In this document: positions 37,401 through 43,934 of the stretch, piece by piece
Position numbering within the stretch: the stretch's first letter is position 1
Layout: every line of letters starts with the position of its first letter
Source of the DNA: Novosphingobium terrae
GTDB lineage: Bacteria > Pseudomonadota > Alphaproteobacteria > Sphingomonadales > Sphingomonadaceae
Assembly (NCBI RefSeq): GCF_017163935.1
Contig: NZ_JABVZR010000002.1
Coordinates: 1,054,001 to 1,118,000, forward strand
Length of the DNA: 64,000 nucleotides
Direction of reading: 5' to 3'
The notes under the pieces: generated by a model
Told to the model about the DNA's origin: nothing
The model's input: the letters and a program-made list of their open reading frames with translations, nothing else
Database searches by the model: none
Translations under genes and position numbers: made by a program

Positions 37401-38800
37401 ACGCCCTGTTCCAGGCGTTCGGCATAGGCCGTGGCCAGTTCTGCCAGCGATTCCTTGCAATGGCTGGAAAGGACGAGCGCGTCTGGGGCGGCGGCAGGCG
37501 CCTGAGCCGCAACTGGCGGTGCACTGGCCAGCACCACATGCGCATTGGTGCCACCGAAGCCGAAAGAGGAAACGCCGCAATAGAGCTGCCCCTCGCCCAG
37601 CGGCACGGCCTTCGTGGCGGGCTGGAGATTGAGCGCGTCGAAATCGACATGCGGGCTGAGGGCATCGAGATGCAGCGTGGCAGGATAGCTCCGCTGCTCC
37701 AGCGCGATCAGCGCCTTCATCATGCCCGCCACGCCCGAAGCGGGCTCCAGATGGCCGATGTTCGATTTCACCGAGCCCATGGGCAGCGGTTTGCTGCGCG
37801 GCTTGCCCAACACGGTGCCAATGGCGGTCGCTTCGATCGGATCGCCTGCGGCGGTGCCGGTACCATGCGCCTCGACGAAAGCGAGATCCTCGGGCGAGAC
37901 ACCTGCTTCGGCATAGGCACGTTCGAGCAGGCTGCTCTGCCCCCCGAGACCAGGCAGGGCGATGCCTGAAGTGCGACCGTCAGAGTTGATCGAGGCGCCC
38001 TTGATCAGCGCGCGGATTGAGCCCGGTGCGGCCACATCGCTGCGCTGAAGAACAAAAACCACGCCACCCTCGGAGCGGACATACCCATCGCCATGCGCCG
38101 AGAAGGGGCGGCAGGCCCCGGTGGGCGAGAGCATCTGTGCCCGGCTGAAACCGACAAAGGCAGCTGGCGACAACAGCATGTTCACGCCGCCGACGATGGC
38201 GGTGTCGATGCGACCGCTGCGCAGATCAGCTAGAGCCCGCTCCACCGCGACGAGCGAGGAGGAACAGGCGGTGTCGACGATAAAGCTCGGCCCCTTGAGG
38301 TCGAAGAGATAGGAGATGCGGTTCGCCACGATCGACAGCGTGTTGCCGGTCATGAAGTGGCTTTCGATCGCCCCGGGATCGCCACCGAACAGATTTGCGT
38401 GATCCAGCGCCGAAACGCCGATGTAGACGCCCACTTCCTTACCCGCGATCGATGCGGGCGCGATTCGCGCATTTTCCAGCGCTTCCCATACCAGTTCGGC
38501 CAGCAGGCGCTGCTGCGGATCGACCTGCACAGCTTCACGCGGCGACATACCGAAGACGCCAATGTCAAAATCATAAGGCGTGGGCAGGAAGCCGCCCGCA
38601 AACGTATAGGCTGATCCGGCAGCCTTCTGCCCCGGATGGAAGGCCAACTCGCCATGCCAGCGCCCAGGCGGAACCTGACCGACTGTGAAAGTACCGTTGT
38701 TCAGAACGTCGCGAAACGCTGCTTCGTCGGGAGCTCCTGGCAAGCGACAGGCGGCGCCCACAATGGCCGTATCAACGGCCGTATCAAGCCTAAATGTCAC
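31445..38800 (-). CDS. Type I polyketide synthase, single fully reducing module
   Basis: This 2451-aa synthase has domains in the order KS-AT-DH-ER-KR-ACP. Catalytic residues seen are KS C179 ('DTACSSS') with 'EAHGTGT' and 'NIGHLEP'; AT S619 ('GHSVGE'); DH H919 ('HVVGGEVVVP') and D1083 ('HPASVDAAF'); ER cofactor loop near residue 1855 ('GGAGGVGLAA'); KR loop near 2053 ('GGTRGFG') with Y2195 ('YAAAN'); and ACP S2361 ('MDSLMAL'). All look intact. There is no thioesterase, so the chain is probably off-loaded by the downstream alpha-oxoamine synthase. The start is GTG 38800 with 'GAGAG' upstream; the frame is open to 38854. Iterative use would give a saturated, fatty-acid-like chain. Confidence 0.93.
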   Translation of the reverse strand: MTFRLDTAVDTAIVGAACRLPGAPDEAAFRDVLNNGTFTVGQVPPGRWHGELAFHPGQKAAGSAYTFAGGFLPTPYDFDIGVFGMSPREAVQVDPQQRLLAELVWEALENARIAPASIAGKEVGVYIGVSALDHANLFGGDPGAIESHFMTGNTLSIVANRISYLFDLKGPSFIVDTACSSSLVAVERALADLRSGRIDTAIVGGVNMLLSPAAFVGFSRAQMLSPTGACRPFSAHGDGYVRSEGGVVFVLQRSDVAAPGSIRALIKGASINSDGRTSGIALPGLGGQSSLLERAYAEAGVSPEDLAFVEAHGTGTAAGDPIEATAIGTVLGKPRSKPLPMGSVKSNIGHLEPASGVAGMMKALIALEQRSYPATLHLDALSPHVDFDALNLQPATKAVPLGEGQLYCGVSSFGFGGTNAHVVLASAPPVAAQAPAAAPDALVLSSHCKESLAELATAYAERLEQGVAPEALAQAVADGRALMRQRAVLPLGDATEMASQLRSFAEGGKPKGSRLATGTALSSPAKLCFAYNGNGSQWVGMGREAYGANATFRRAFDEADRAFMALGHEGLAEAIHADDLAEKLELAEWAQPLIFAIQVGITAALAEKGLVPAMVLGHSVGEITAAYTAGILTLEQAARILMARAHSQEAVHGVGTMATLAANRGAVADLIANSGIKGVDIAASNGPNSVTISGGDDAVAALMRFARKSRVAGRQLDITYPYHSALLDGIEGAFAAELGEIVPAAGSVPMISTVTGDLLAGEAFDSVYWWQNIRHEVLFSRAVRTAAERGANLFIEIGPRMILCSAMAGTVDTAGFTGRALHSLNDGAASSGDPITDILARAIANGVEPERVGGGVDRSIDLPTYPWQRKTYAYTPTSAALDVHGIAPRHPLIGARLAQGVPEWRNVLDPHLVPYLADHVVGGEVVVPATALAEMTLAVARDLWPEGGVCVEDFDILQPLVLGAEEQREISTRYTPDPATVEIWSRPRFSPDDWNLHARGRIGKAPALRGTAPEIAEVTVAHADPASIYRKAEFSDIDYGPSFALLQTLRRQGEDIVETTLDTPSAGTGAYTKPQVLHPASVDAAFHGLFDFVTEGDETTKTWLPIRFERLTVWVAGAQVRDVTIVVDKSGEQLKTVTLWMRDEAGRTVARLDRALLRAVARIEKPELQGVYHLSTPPAGLTGNPPLAQLARGWFETTALPASSDGWLLLHAHMRASAVEALRAMADQDGRLDLQALLDPPALEAKGGRSPEQRGWIGDLLIDLIDGGDVVQVGDQVILAETDHPDSAVILASCAAEFPEAAADLALSALGAENLPAILRGQDVAPPRARTLARYDSASLRLAPAVQALTACLSVVAARIGADHPRHLHVVVAEQDGEAVMAALTDPVASGLMSGAMAGRLRLSIAAADSLAAERLSRAMPVAGQWEIIDLSKPAAASADVLLLCAPAERRMAAQEASALARLLRAGGVWLAAQPAMDSLVAFQRGTAPVEAPQEDGVTLAPMLKDLPELGGITTLGSFDEGLVVHIGERKAEAERKDQLACIPVMAEGQQASQTPSIAAALTTAGWEIAAEDAAPSHLLVVEDGSVADLPATVDALRATLFAARAIEPRPRLWVAAVAHGENGFARVASLRAFTRVAMNEMPETDIRFIGIGGDVDQDALTQALAEILRHPGVEREWRITPQGVTSARLLSGLPLTSETAMAAMRLHFPRPGQLENFQWIEAARHTPPAGHIEVELIATGLNFRDVMLAMGLLFDDVLDEGLAGAVYGLECAGRVVALGQGVTGFAKGDLVMGFGQNSFASHAIGPQEAFVPLPEGVSPEAAAGLPVAFYTAWYSLVELARLREGETVLIHGGAGGVGLAAIQIARAIGATVIATVSSPDKAALARLYGADHIYDSRSLDFVDEVRDLHGGADVVLNSLSGEAMRGSIKTMRSRGRFIELGKRDYVANSMLALRPFRRNLSYFGVDVDQILALDPELTEVGLRAIAEGFADGTYMPLPVTTYRAGQISEAFRLMQSAGHVGKIVVSAPQRDGVPSLLAGPFKPGAGVQLIVGGTRGFGLATALWLAGKGADKIVVASRAGTIDAASLPVVERLRAQGMVFEVAALDVTDAAATKALVKTITAKHGPIGGVWHTAVTLSDGMLDGLDQATLAKVLAPKVEGADNLHRATLGQPLKHFVMFSSASALIGNPGQGAYAAANGWLEGLARRRRAEGLPALAVQWGAIADVGLLAARGDTLESLSRIAGVTGMQSSDALARLDKVLSLVERLTDPVVTISDFAEAGALFSLPVPASPAFARHFAVRSSSVSNGGQSLSEMIAGLDEAAALKIVVTMLAEEAAGIMRLAVADVDLDASIDSLGMDSLMALELRMSIENRYKIELPMMAISAVGNLRELGQRVLVIARGSGEAAAPTGLSDAESALIAIHGGGEITQESLTGKAEAAPVKEGASSRG

Positions 38801-39062
38801 GCAGTTCGATCTCTCATGGCAAATGCTCTGGGGAACGGAATATTGTCCTTCCAATATACCTATCCCTTCAGCCCTTCCATATCCTTATGCTGCGTTGCGT
38901 CAACCCGTCACTCGGGTCAGCTAAAGGGCTTGTATGTAAATCTTCGGAGAAGAAATCGTTACGCCCTCGTTCATCTTGTGCTTCGCACAATCATTGCTAG
39001 AGACGCAGGCATCAAAGCGCAGATTTACCCGACTGCGCCCGCTCAGGAGCCATTCGTTCATC

Positions 39063-40394
39063 ATGTCTCGCGCGATCGCTTATGATCTGACGCGCCTGTT
39101 TCTCGGGCCACTCAGCCTGTCGCCGCGCGGTATAGACCGGGTGGATGTGGCATTGGCCAATCATTTCTTTCCTGACGGAAATTCCAGCAACCTCGGCATT
39201 CTGCCTACTCCTTGGGGGATACGGTGCTTCAACGCCGGCATGGTGAGGCGCGGATTAGATCAGCTGCACCGCATTTGGGCCGAACGGATCGATGAGGGTG
39301 AAGATCCGCGTTGGGAGGGGTTGGTTGCAGCACTGCGAGGCGAAGTCGTTAACCATCCCGCACCACTGCGGCGCAAGCAATTGTCCACCGCCGGCAAGGC
39401 CCGACGCATGTGGGCCCACCTTCGACATACCGGCGTCGCTTTTGGCCAGCCTGTTGCTGCGCTGCCACACGGCTCGATCTATCTGAACATCGGCCAGATC
39501 GGATTGGCTGTTCCAGCCTTCCATAGCTGGCTCTCCCGACGCTCGGATGTCACGGCAGCTTTCATGCTTCACGACACGATTCCGCTGGAATACCCACAAT
39601 TTGTGTCACCATCCGCTGTACAGCATCATGCCCGCATGGTCCGCACGGCGGTTGAACGCGCCGATCTGGTCATCACAACCACCCAGCATGCGCGAGCAAG
39701 CATTCTTGGGTCTATGGCGCAAATGGGGCGAGCGGACGTGCCGGTCTATGTGCGCGGGCTACCCTTGCCCGAAGCACTGAGCCAACCGCGTTCTGCCGAT
39801 CCAGCCTTGGCAGGCCGGCATTATTTCCTGACCTGCTCGACGGTTGAGCCACGCAAAAACCATAGCCTGCTGATTGAAGTGTGGCGGCGGATCTTAAGGC
39901 GCCTAGGGAGCCGCGCGCCGCATCTGGTGATCGTCGGGTCATCGGGGCGAAATGCCGAAATGATTCTAGGTGAAATCGCCGCAGACCCAGCCTTATCGCG
40001 CCATATCCACCATGTGTCTGGTCTGTCGAGCCCGGCGCTGGGACGGCTGACACTGGGCGCGGCCGCAATGCTGTGCCCCAGTCATGCCGAAGGTTTTGGG
40101 CTGTCGGTACTGGAGGGCAACGCATTGGGCGTGCCAACCATCGCATCAGATATTGCCGCCCATCGGGAAATCGCCGATGAGGCAACGCGCTTGCTGCCCG
40201 TTAATGATCACGATGCTTGGGAAAGCGCAATTCTGGCCCATGAAACCGGCGAGCTGCGTTGCACGCCCGCAATTCCGCACGCAGTCGGCGAAGCTGCTTA
40301 TTGCCGGGATATCTCAACTTTCCTCAACCATTTCGCCGAAAGCAAGAGTCAGGCTTCCATGACCGCTTCACCCCATATCGAGATCATGTCATGA
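39063..40394 (+). CDS. Family 4 glycosyltransferase
   Basis: This 443-aa GT-B transferase, divergent from the PKS, begins 'MSRAIAYDLTRLFLGPLSLSPRGIDR', has 'AAFMLHDTIPLEYPQ' in the acceptor domain, and in the donor domain 'TCSTVEPRKNHSLLIEVW' and 'SHAEGFGLSVLEGNALG' with E-x7-E. ATG 39063 has 'AGGAG' about 14 bases upstream; the frame continues upstream to 38976 without protein character. Its last codons overlap the next gene by 4 bp. The sugar is unknown. It is first in a six-gene rightward string ending at 47380. Confidence 0.86.
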   Translation: MSRAIAYDLTRLFLGPLSLSPRGIDRVDVALANHFFPDGNSSNLGILPTPWGIRCFNAGMVRRGLDQLHRIWAERIDEGEDPRWEGLVAALRGEVVNHPAPLRRKQLSTAGKARRMWAHLRHTGVAFGQPVAALPHGSIYLNIGQIGLAVPAFHSWLSRRSDVTAAFMLHDTIPLEYPQFVSPSAVQHHARMVRTAVERADLVITTTQHARASILGSMAQMGRADVPVYVRGLPLPEALSQPRSADPALAGRHYFLTCSTVEPRKNHSLLIEVWRRILRRLGSRAPHLVIVGSSGRNAEMILGEIAADPALSRHIHHVSGLSSPALGRLTLGAAAMLCPSHAEGFGLSVLEGNALGVPTIASDIAAHREIADEATRLLPVNDHDAWESAILAHETGELRCTPAIPHAVGEAAYCRDISTFLNHFAESKSQASMTASPHIEIMS

Positions 40395-41080
40395 CAGCTG
40401 AGACCCCCGCGCCCAAAACCGCCGACAAGCGCTTTAATGAAAGTTTCGTAGCTGGCTATGAGCGGCGAGCGCTATTAGCTATTGCTCCCCGCCTACCCAA
40501 ATGGGTCACTCCGGATCAACTGACCGGTTTTGGCGTATTTGGCGCCTTTGTAGTCATGCTCGGTTACATTTTCAGCCGGTGGGACATGGCATGGCTGTGG
40601 CTCTCAAATTTTGGACTTGTACTGCATTGGTTCGGAGATTCTCTGGACGGCACCTTGGCCCGTGTGCGCAAAATCGAACGACCTCGTTACGGCTTTTATC
40701 TTGATCAGGTGATAGATACGATCGGCAGTCTGACGATTTCCCTTGGAATCGGCTTTTGCCCAGCAGTGCGCATGGACCTTTCCCTGCTGGTTCTGGCAGT
40801 GTTCTTCATGTTGTCGATACAGGTCTATGTGCGCAACATCGTCGATCGCGAATTCCATGTTGCGGTGGGCGGTTTGGGGCCCACGGAAATGCGGCTTGGC
40901 ATTTTCGCTATGAACATCGGCCTTCTGCTGTTCGGACGGTGGATGATCCCGGGCCTGCCCTTTGAGGCGAGCTGGCTCGATGTGACCATGGTGCTGACAT
41001 GCGTCGGATTGCTAATTTTGTTGATCGTGCAAATGCGCGAGCATTTGAAAAGGCTGGCTGCGGAAGAAGCGCGCGGTTAG
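40391..41080 (+). CDS. CDP-alcohol phosphotransferase family membrane enzyme
   Basis: This 229-aa integral membrane protein has the complete family signature: D83-x2-D86-G87-x2-A90-R91 ... G101-x3-D105-x3-D109 ('GDSLDGTLAR' and 'GFYLDQVID'). There are several transmembrane helices (about 45-63, 66-82, 108-125, 128-147, 165-180, 190-210). Such enzymes transfer a phospho-alcohol or phospho-headgroup from a CDP-activated donor, or a diacylglycerol-phosphate onto an alcohol. The ATG overlaps the preceding stop (ATGA). Just downstream are a phosphatase, a kinase-fold/NTase fusion and an NTase, suggesting that this cluster makes and uses its own CDP-activated group. Confidence 0.9.
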   Translation: MTAETPAPKTADKRFNESFVAGYERRALLAIAPRLPKWVTPDQLTGFGVFGAFVVMLGYIFSRWDMAWLWLSNFGLVLHWFGDSLDGTLARVRKIERPRYGFYLDQVIDTIGSLTISLGIGFCPAVRMDLSLLVLAVFFMLSIQVYVRNIVDREFHVAVGGLGPTEMRLGIFAMNIGLLLFGRWMIPGLPFEASWLDVTMVLTCVGLLILLIVQMREHLKRLAAEEARG

Positions 41081-41173
41081 TGACGTCTCTGTGACATGGA
41101 TTTGTCTTGAGCAGCCGATAGGGGTGCATTGCCCATCAGGGTTGCCTTGGTCTGGAACATTCGGGAGTTTTTA

Positions 41174-41554
41174 ATGAAGAGACTAGTGATCGATTTGGAT
41201 GGAACGATCACCATCGATGAGCCAGGCAAAGGTTATGACGAAAAAACCCCCAATGCAGATGTTGTTGCACGGTTGAGGGAATATCGTGAGGCTGGTTTCG
41301 AGATTGTTATTCAAACTGCACGCAACATGCGCACGCATAACAACTCGGTTGGCAAAATCACAGCTCATACCGTTCCTGTGATCATAGAATGGCTAAACCG
41401 GCATGATATTCCTTACGACGAAATCCATGTCGGCAAGCCATGGTGTGGCACCGAGGGCTTTTACGTCGATGATCGTGCTATCCGGCCCGATGAGTTCGTT
41501 AACATGAGTCGCGAACAGATTGCAGTTCTGCTCGGCGAAGGAGACCCTCAATGA
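41174..41554 (+). CDS. Small HAD-superfamily phosphatase
   Basis: This 126-aa HAD-like hydrolase has motif I 'VIDLDGTIT' with the nucleophile Asp pair, motif II region 'IVIQTARNM' and a C-terminal 'GFYVDDRAI' with the acidic motif IV. Proteins of this size are common in capsule loci next to nucleotidyltransferases and probably dephosphorylate a sugar or polyol phosphate. ATG 41174 follows 'CGGGAG' at good spacing, while the frame is open from 41129. The stop overlaps the next start by 4 bp. Confidence 0.8.
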   Translation: MKRLVIDLDGTITIDEPGKGYDEKTPNADVVARLREYREAGFEIVIQTARNMRTHNNSVGKITAHTVPVIIEWLNRHDIPYDEIHVGKPWCGTEGFYVDDRAIRPDEFVNMSREQIAVLLGEGDPQ

Positions 41555-43182
41555 GCCCCGCAGAACTCATTGCCATGCCCCCCGAGCAGCCAGATCAACC
41601 TCTGTGGCTCATCCTATCGGGCGCCTATGTCGGTCAGGAACTGGCCATCGAACTGGGCCAGTTACCGCCATCGATGATCCCGGTCGGCCATTCTCGCTTG
41701 TATGAAATGCAACTGGACGCCATTGGCCCCGGGCAGCGCGTTTATCTGGCGTTGCCTGCTCAATATCAGCCGCCGATTGAAGACTTGCGCCGCTTACGCG
41801 ATCGTGGCGTGCAGATCGTCCAGATGCCCGAGGGACTAACCTTGGGTGAGGCGGTGGTCTATGCGTTCAATTACATCGGCGTTAGCGATCACCCGGTCCG
41901 GATTCTTCACGGTGACACCTTCGTCCGCGACATACCCGAAGCCATTGATACCATAGCGGTTGCCAGCAGCAGCGATGATTACCAATGGGCCGATGTCGAG
42001 GTTAAGGACGGCTTGGTTACCAAGCTCCATACTGCTTCGGCAGGCGCCAACGGCGGGGATAGACTGGTTGCCACCGGATATTTTGCGTGCTCTTCATGCT
42101 CGCTTTTGCTCCGTTCGATTGTCCTGTCTCACGGTGATTTCATTGCCGGACTTCAGGAATATAATCGCCAGCGTCCGCTCCAAGCCAGCTCGGTCGAGCA
42201 ATGGTTGGACTTCGGCCATATTCAGACCTTCTTCCAGTCCCGCCGCTCGGCATCAACCGCCCGAGCATTTAACGATGTACGGATCGGCCAACATGTTGTG
42301 CGCAAGTCGAGTGCATCCAACGCTCAGAAAATTCGCGCCGAAACCCGTTGGCTAGCTGATGCACCTCCAGCCTTGCTACCCTTTTGCAGCCGGGTCATTG
42401 ACAGCGGCGAAGGGCCCGACGGCCCCTTCTACGAAACTGAATACGAATACATGCTCACCCTGTCCGAACTCTATCTGTTCGGCAGCATCGGGCGGACCGG
42501 CTGGACTCGCGTGGTCAATGCCTGCGCAGATTTCCTACAGACATGCGCCTCGCTGGAAAGCGGTGCGATGGACAACACCACCTTGCGCCTGCTGACCAAC
42601 AATATGTTCGGACGGCTGGAGCGATTTGCGCGTGAAACTGGTTTCGATATTGAGGCACCAACCGCGTTGGATGGAAGCCCTCTACCCTCATTGCTCGCCA
42701 TCGCGGAGCAGGTGCAGGCGCGTATTGACTTGGAAACCCCTCGGCCGCAGCGAGCCATGCACGGCGATTTCTGCTTCAGCAATATTTTCTACAATGCTCG
42801 TGCACGTCGGGTGCGTGTTATCGATCCCCGTGGTTTTGCGGAGGAAGGGGTTTTCAGCCATTATGGTGATTCCCGCTACGACATGGCCAAGCTGGCCCAT
42901 TCTGCAATCGGGCAATATGATCTGATCATTGGCGGCCGGTATCACTGCGAAAGGCAGTCTCCGACCGGTTTCAAGCTGGAGTTCGAAAACACGCCGGGAC
43001 GACTTTGGCTCAAGGATGCCTTTGGTGAAATCACCGTTCAGGGGCAACGTCTGGCCTGCGATGAAATCCAGGCGATAATGACGGGGCTGTTCCTCTCCAT
43101 GCTACCGCTGCATTCCGACCGCCCCGATCGTCAGCAAGCCTTTATCGCTAACGCCTTGCGCCTTTTTAAGGAGCGCTCCTGA
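41551..43182 (+). CDS. Fusion of divergent nucleotidyltransferase-like and APH-kinase-like domains
   Basis: This is a 543-aa protein. Residues of about 15-245 follow the layout of sugar or alcohol nucleotidyltransferases ('LWLILSGAYVGQEL', 'MIPVGHSRLYEMQLDAI', 'RILHGDTFVRDIPE'), but the usual N-terminal GxGxR-type loop is degenerate. Residues of about 250-540 look like an aminoglycoside/choline kinase fold with the catalytic loop 'MHGDFCFSNIFYN' and a metal Asp in 'VRVIDPRG'. The kinase half therefore looks active, and the other half may bind or have lost activity. Its neighbours are a CDP-alcohol phosphotransferase, a phosphatase and a canonical NTase, so it likely phosphorylates the group that is then activated. 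Confidence 0.7.
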   Translation: MSPAELIAMPPEQPDQPLWLILSGAYVGQELAIELGQLPPSMIPVGHSRLYEMQLDAIGPGQRVYLALPAQYQPPIEDLRRLRDRGVQIVQMPEGLTLGEAVVYAFNYIGVSDHPVRILHGDTFVRDIPEAIDTIAVASSSDDYQWADVEVKDGLVTKLHTASAGANGGDRLVATGYFACSSCSLLLRSIVLSHGDFIAGLQEYNRQRPLQASSVEQWLDFGHIQTFFQSRRSASTARAFNDVRIGQHVVRKSSASNAQKIRAETRWLADAPPALLPFCSRVIDSGEGPDGPFYETEYEYMLTLSELYLFGSIGRTGWTRVVNACADFLQTCASLESGAMDNTTLRLLTNNMFGRLERFARETGFDIEAPTALDGSPLPSLLAIAEQVQARIDLETPRPQRAMHGDFCFSNIFYNARARRVRVIDPRGFAEEGVFSHYGDSRYDMAKLAHSAIGQYDLIIGGRYHCERQSPTGFKLEFENTPGRLWLKDAFGEITVQGQRLACDEIQAIMTGLFLSMLPLHSDRPDRQQAFIANALRLFKERS

Positions 43183-43183
43183 T

Positions 43184-43909
43184 ATGATTATCATCCCCAT
43201 GGCGGGCCTGTCGCGCCGTTTCACTGAAGCGGGCTATACCCAACCGAAATATATGCTGCCTTTGCATGGCAAGCCGGTGTTCGATCATGCCATCGAAAGC
43301 TTTTCTACCTATTTTGCATCACACCCCTTCGTACTGGTGGTGCGCGATGTGATGGATACTCCTGCCTTCGTAACGGAGCGATGCAAAGCGCTTGGCGTTG
43401 CGGACTTCCAGGTGATCGCACTGGATGGACCGACCGATGGTCAGGCCGAAACGGTGCAGCTTGGTCTTGATCGCGGCGATTTCGGCGACGAATCAGCACT
43501 GACAATTTTTAATATCGACACGTTCCGCCCGGGCTTCACCTTCCCTCAGGCCACCTGGAACCACAATTCGGCCGGCTATCTGGAAGTGTTTCACGGTAGT
43601 GGCGAGAATTGGTCCTATGTGAAACCAGCGCCTGAAGGCGATCATCTCGCCAGTGAAGTAGCGGAAAAGCGCCCCATTTCTGACCTGTGCTGCACCGGCT
43701 TATATCATTTCGCTAGGGCCGGTGATTTCCGTGCGGCGCTGAAGGCTGAGCGCGCAGCCCCATCGGCAAAGGAGCTGTTTGTTGCACCTTTGTACAATCA
43801 TCTAATCGCCCAAGGCGGCGCAGTTCATTTTCAGAAAATCGAGCCCACTGAGGTGATATTCTGTGGCATTCCTGCAGAGTATGAAGCCTTGCTGGCTGAG
43901 AAAAACTGA
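43184..43909 (+). CDS. Nucleotidyltransferase (sugar/alcohol-phosphate NTase)
   Basis: This 241-aa GT-A-like nucleotidyltransferase starts 'MIIIPMAGLSRRFTEAGYTQPKYMLPLHGKPV', with the N-terminal loop binding the nucleotide and the Lys that follows. The central 'FNIDTFRPGF' corresponds to the metal-binding Asp. It is similar in size and style to capsule cytidylyltransferases (LicC or Campylobacter capsule NTases). The start is 1 bp after the kinase-fold fusion's stop. It is expected to form a CDP- or other NDP-activated donor for the CDP-alcohol phosphotransferase or a transferase downstream; the actual substrate is not readable. Confidence 0.83.
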   Translation: MIIIPMAGLSRRFTEAGYTQPKYMLPLHGKPVFDHAIESFSTYFASHPFVLVVRDVMDTPAFVTERCKALGVADFQVIALDGPTDGQAETVQLGLDRGDFGDESALTIFNIDTFRPGFTFPQATWNHNSAGYLEVFHGSGENWSYVKPAPEGDHLASEVAEKRPISDLCCTGLYHFARAGDFRAALKAERAAPSAKELFVAPLYNHLIAQGGAVHFQKIEPTEVIFCGIPAEYEALLAEKN

Positions 43910-43934
43910 TAGATCTAGCTATTTTGGTTTGATA

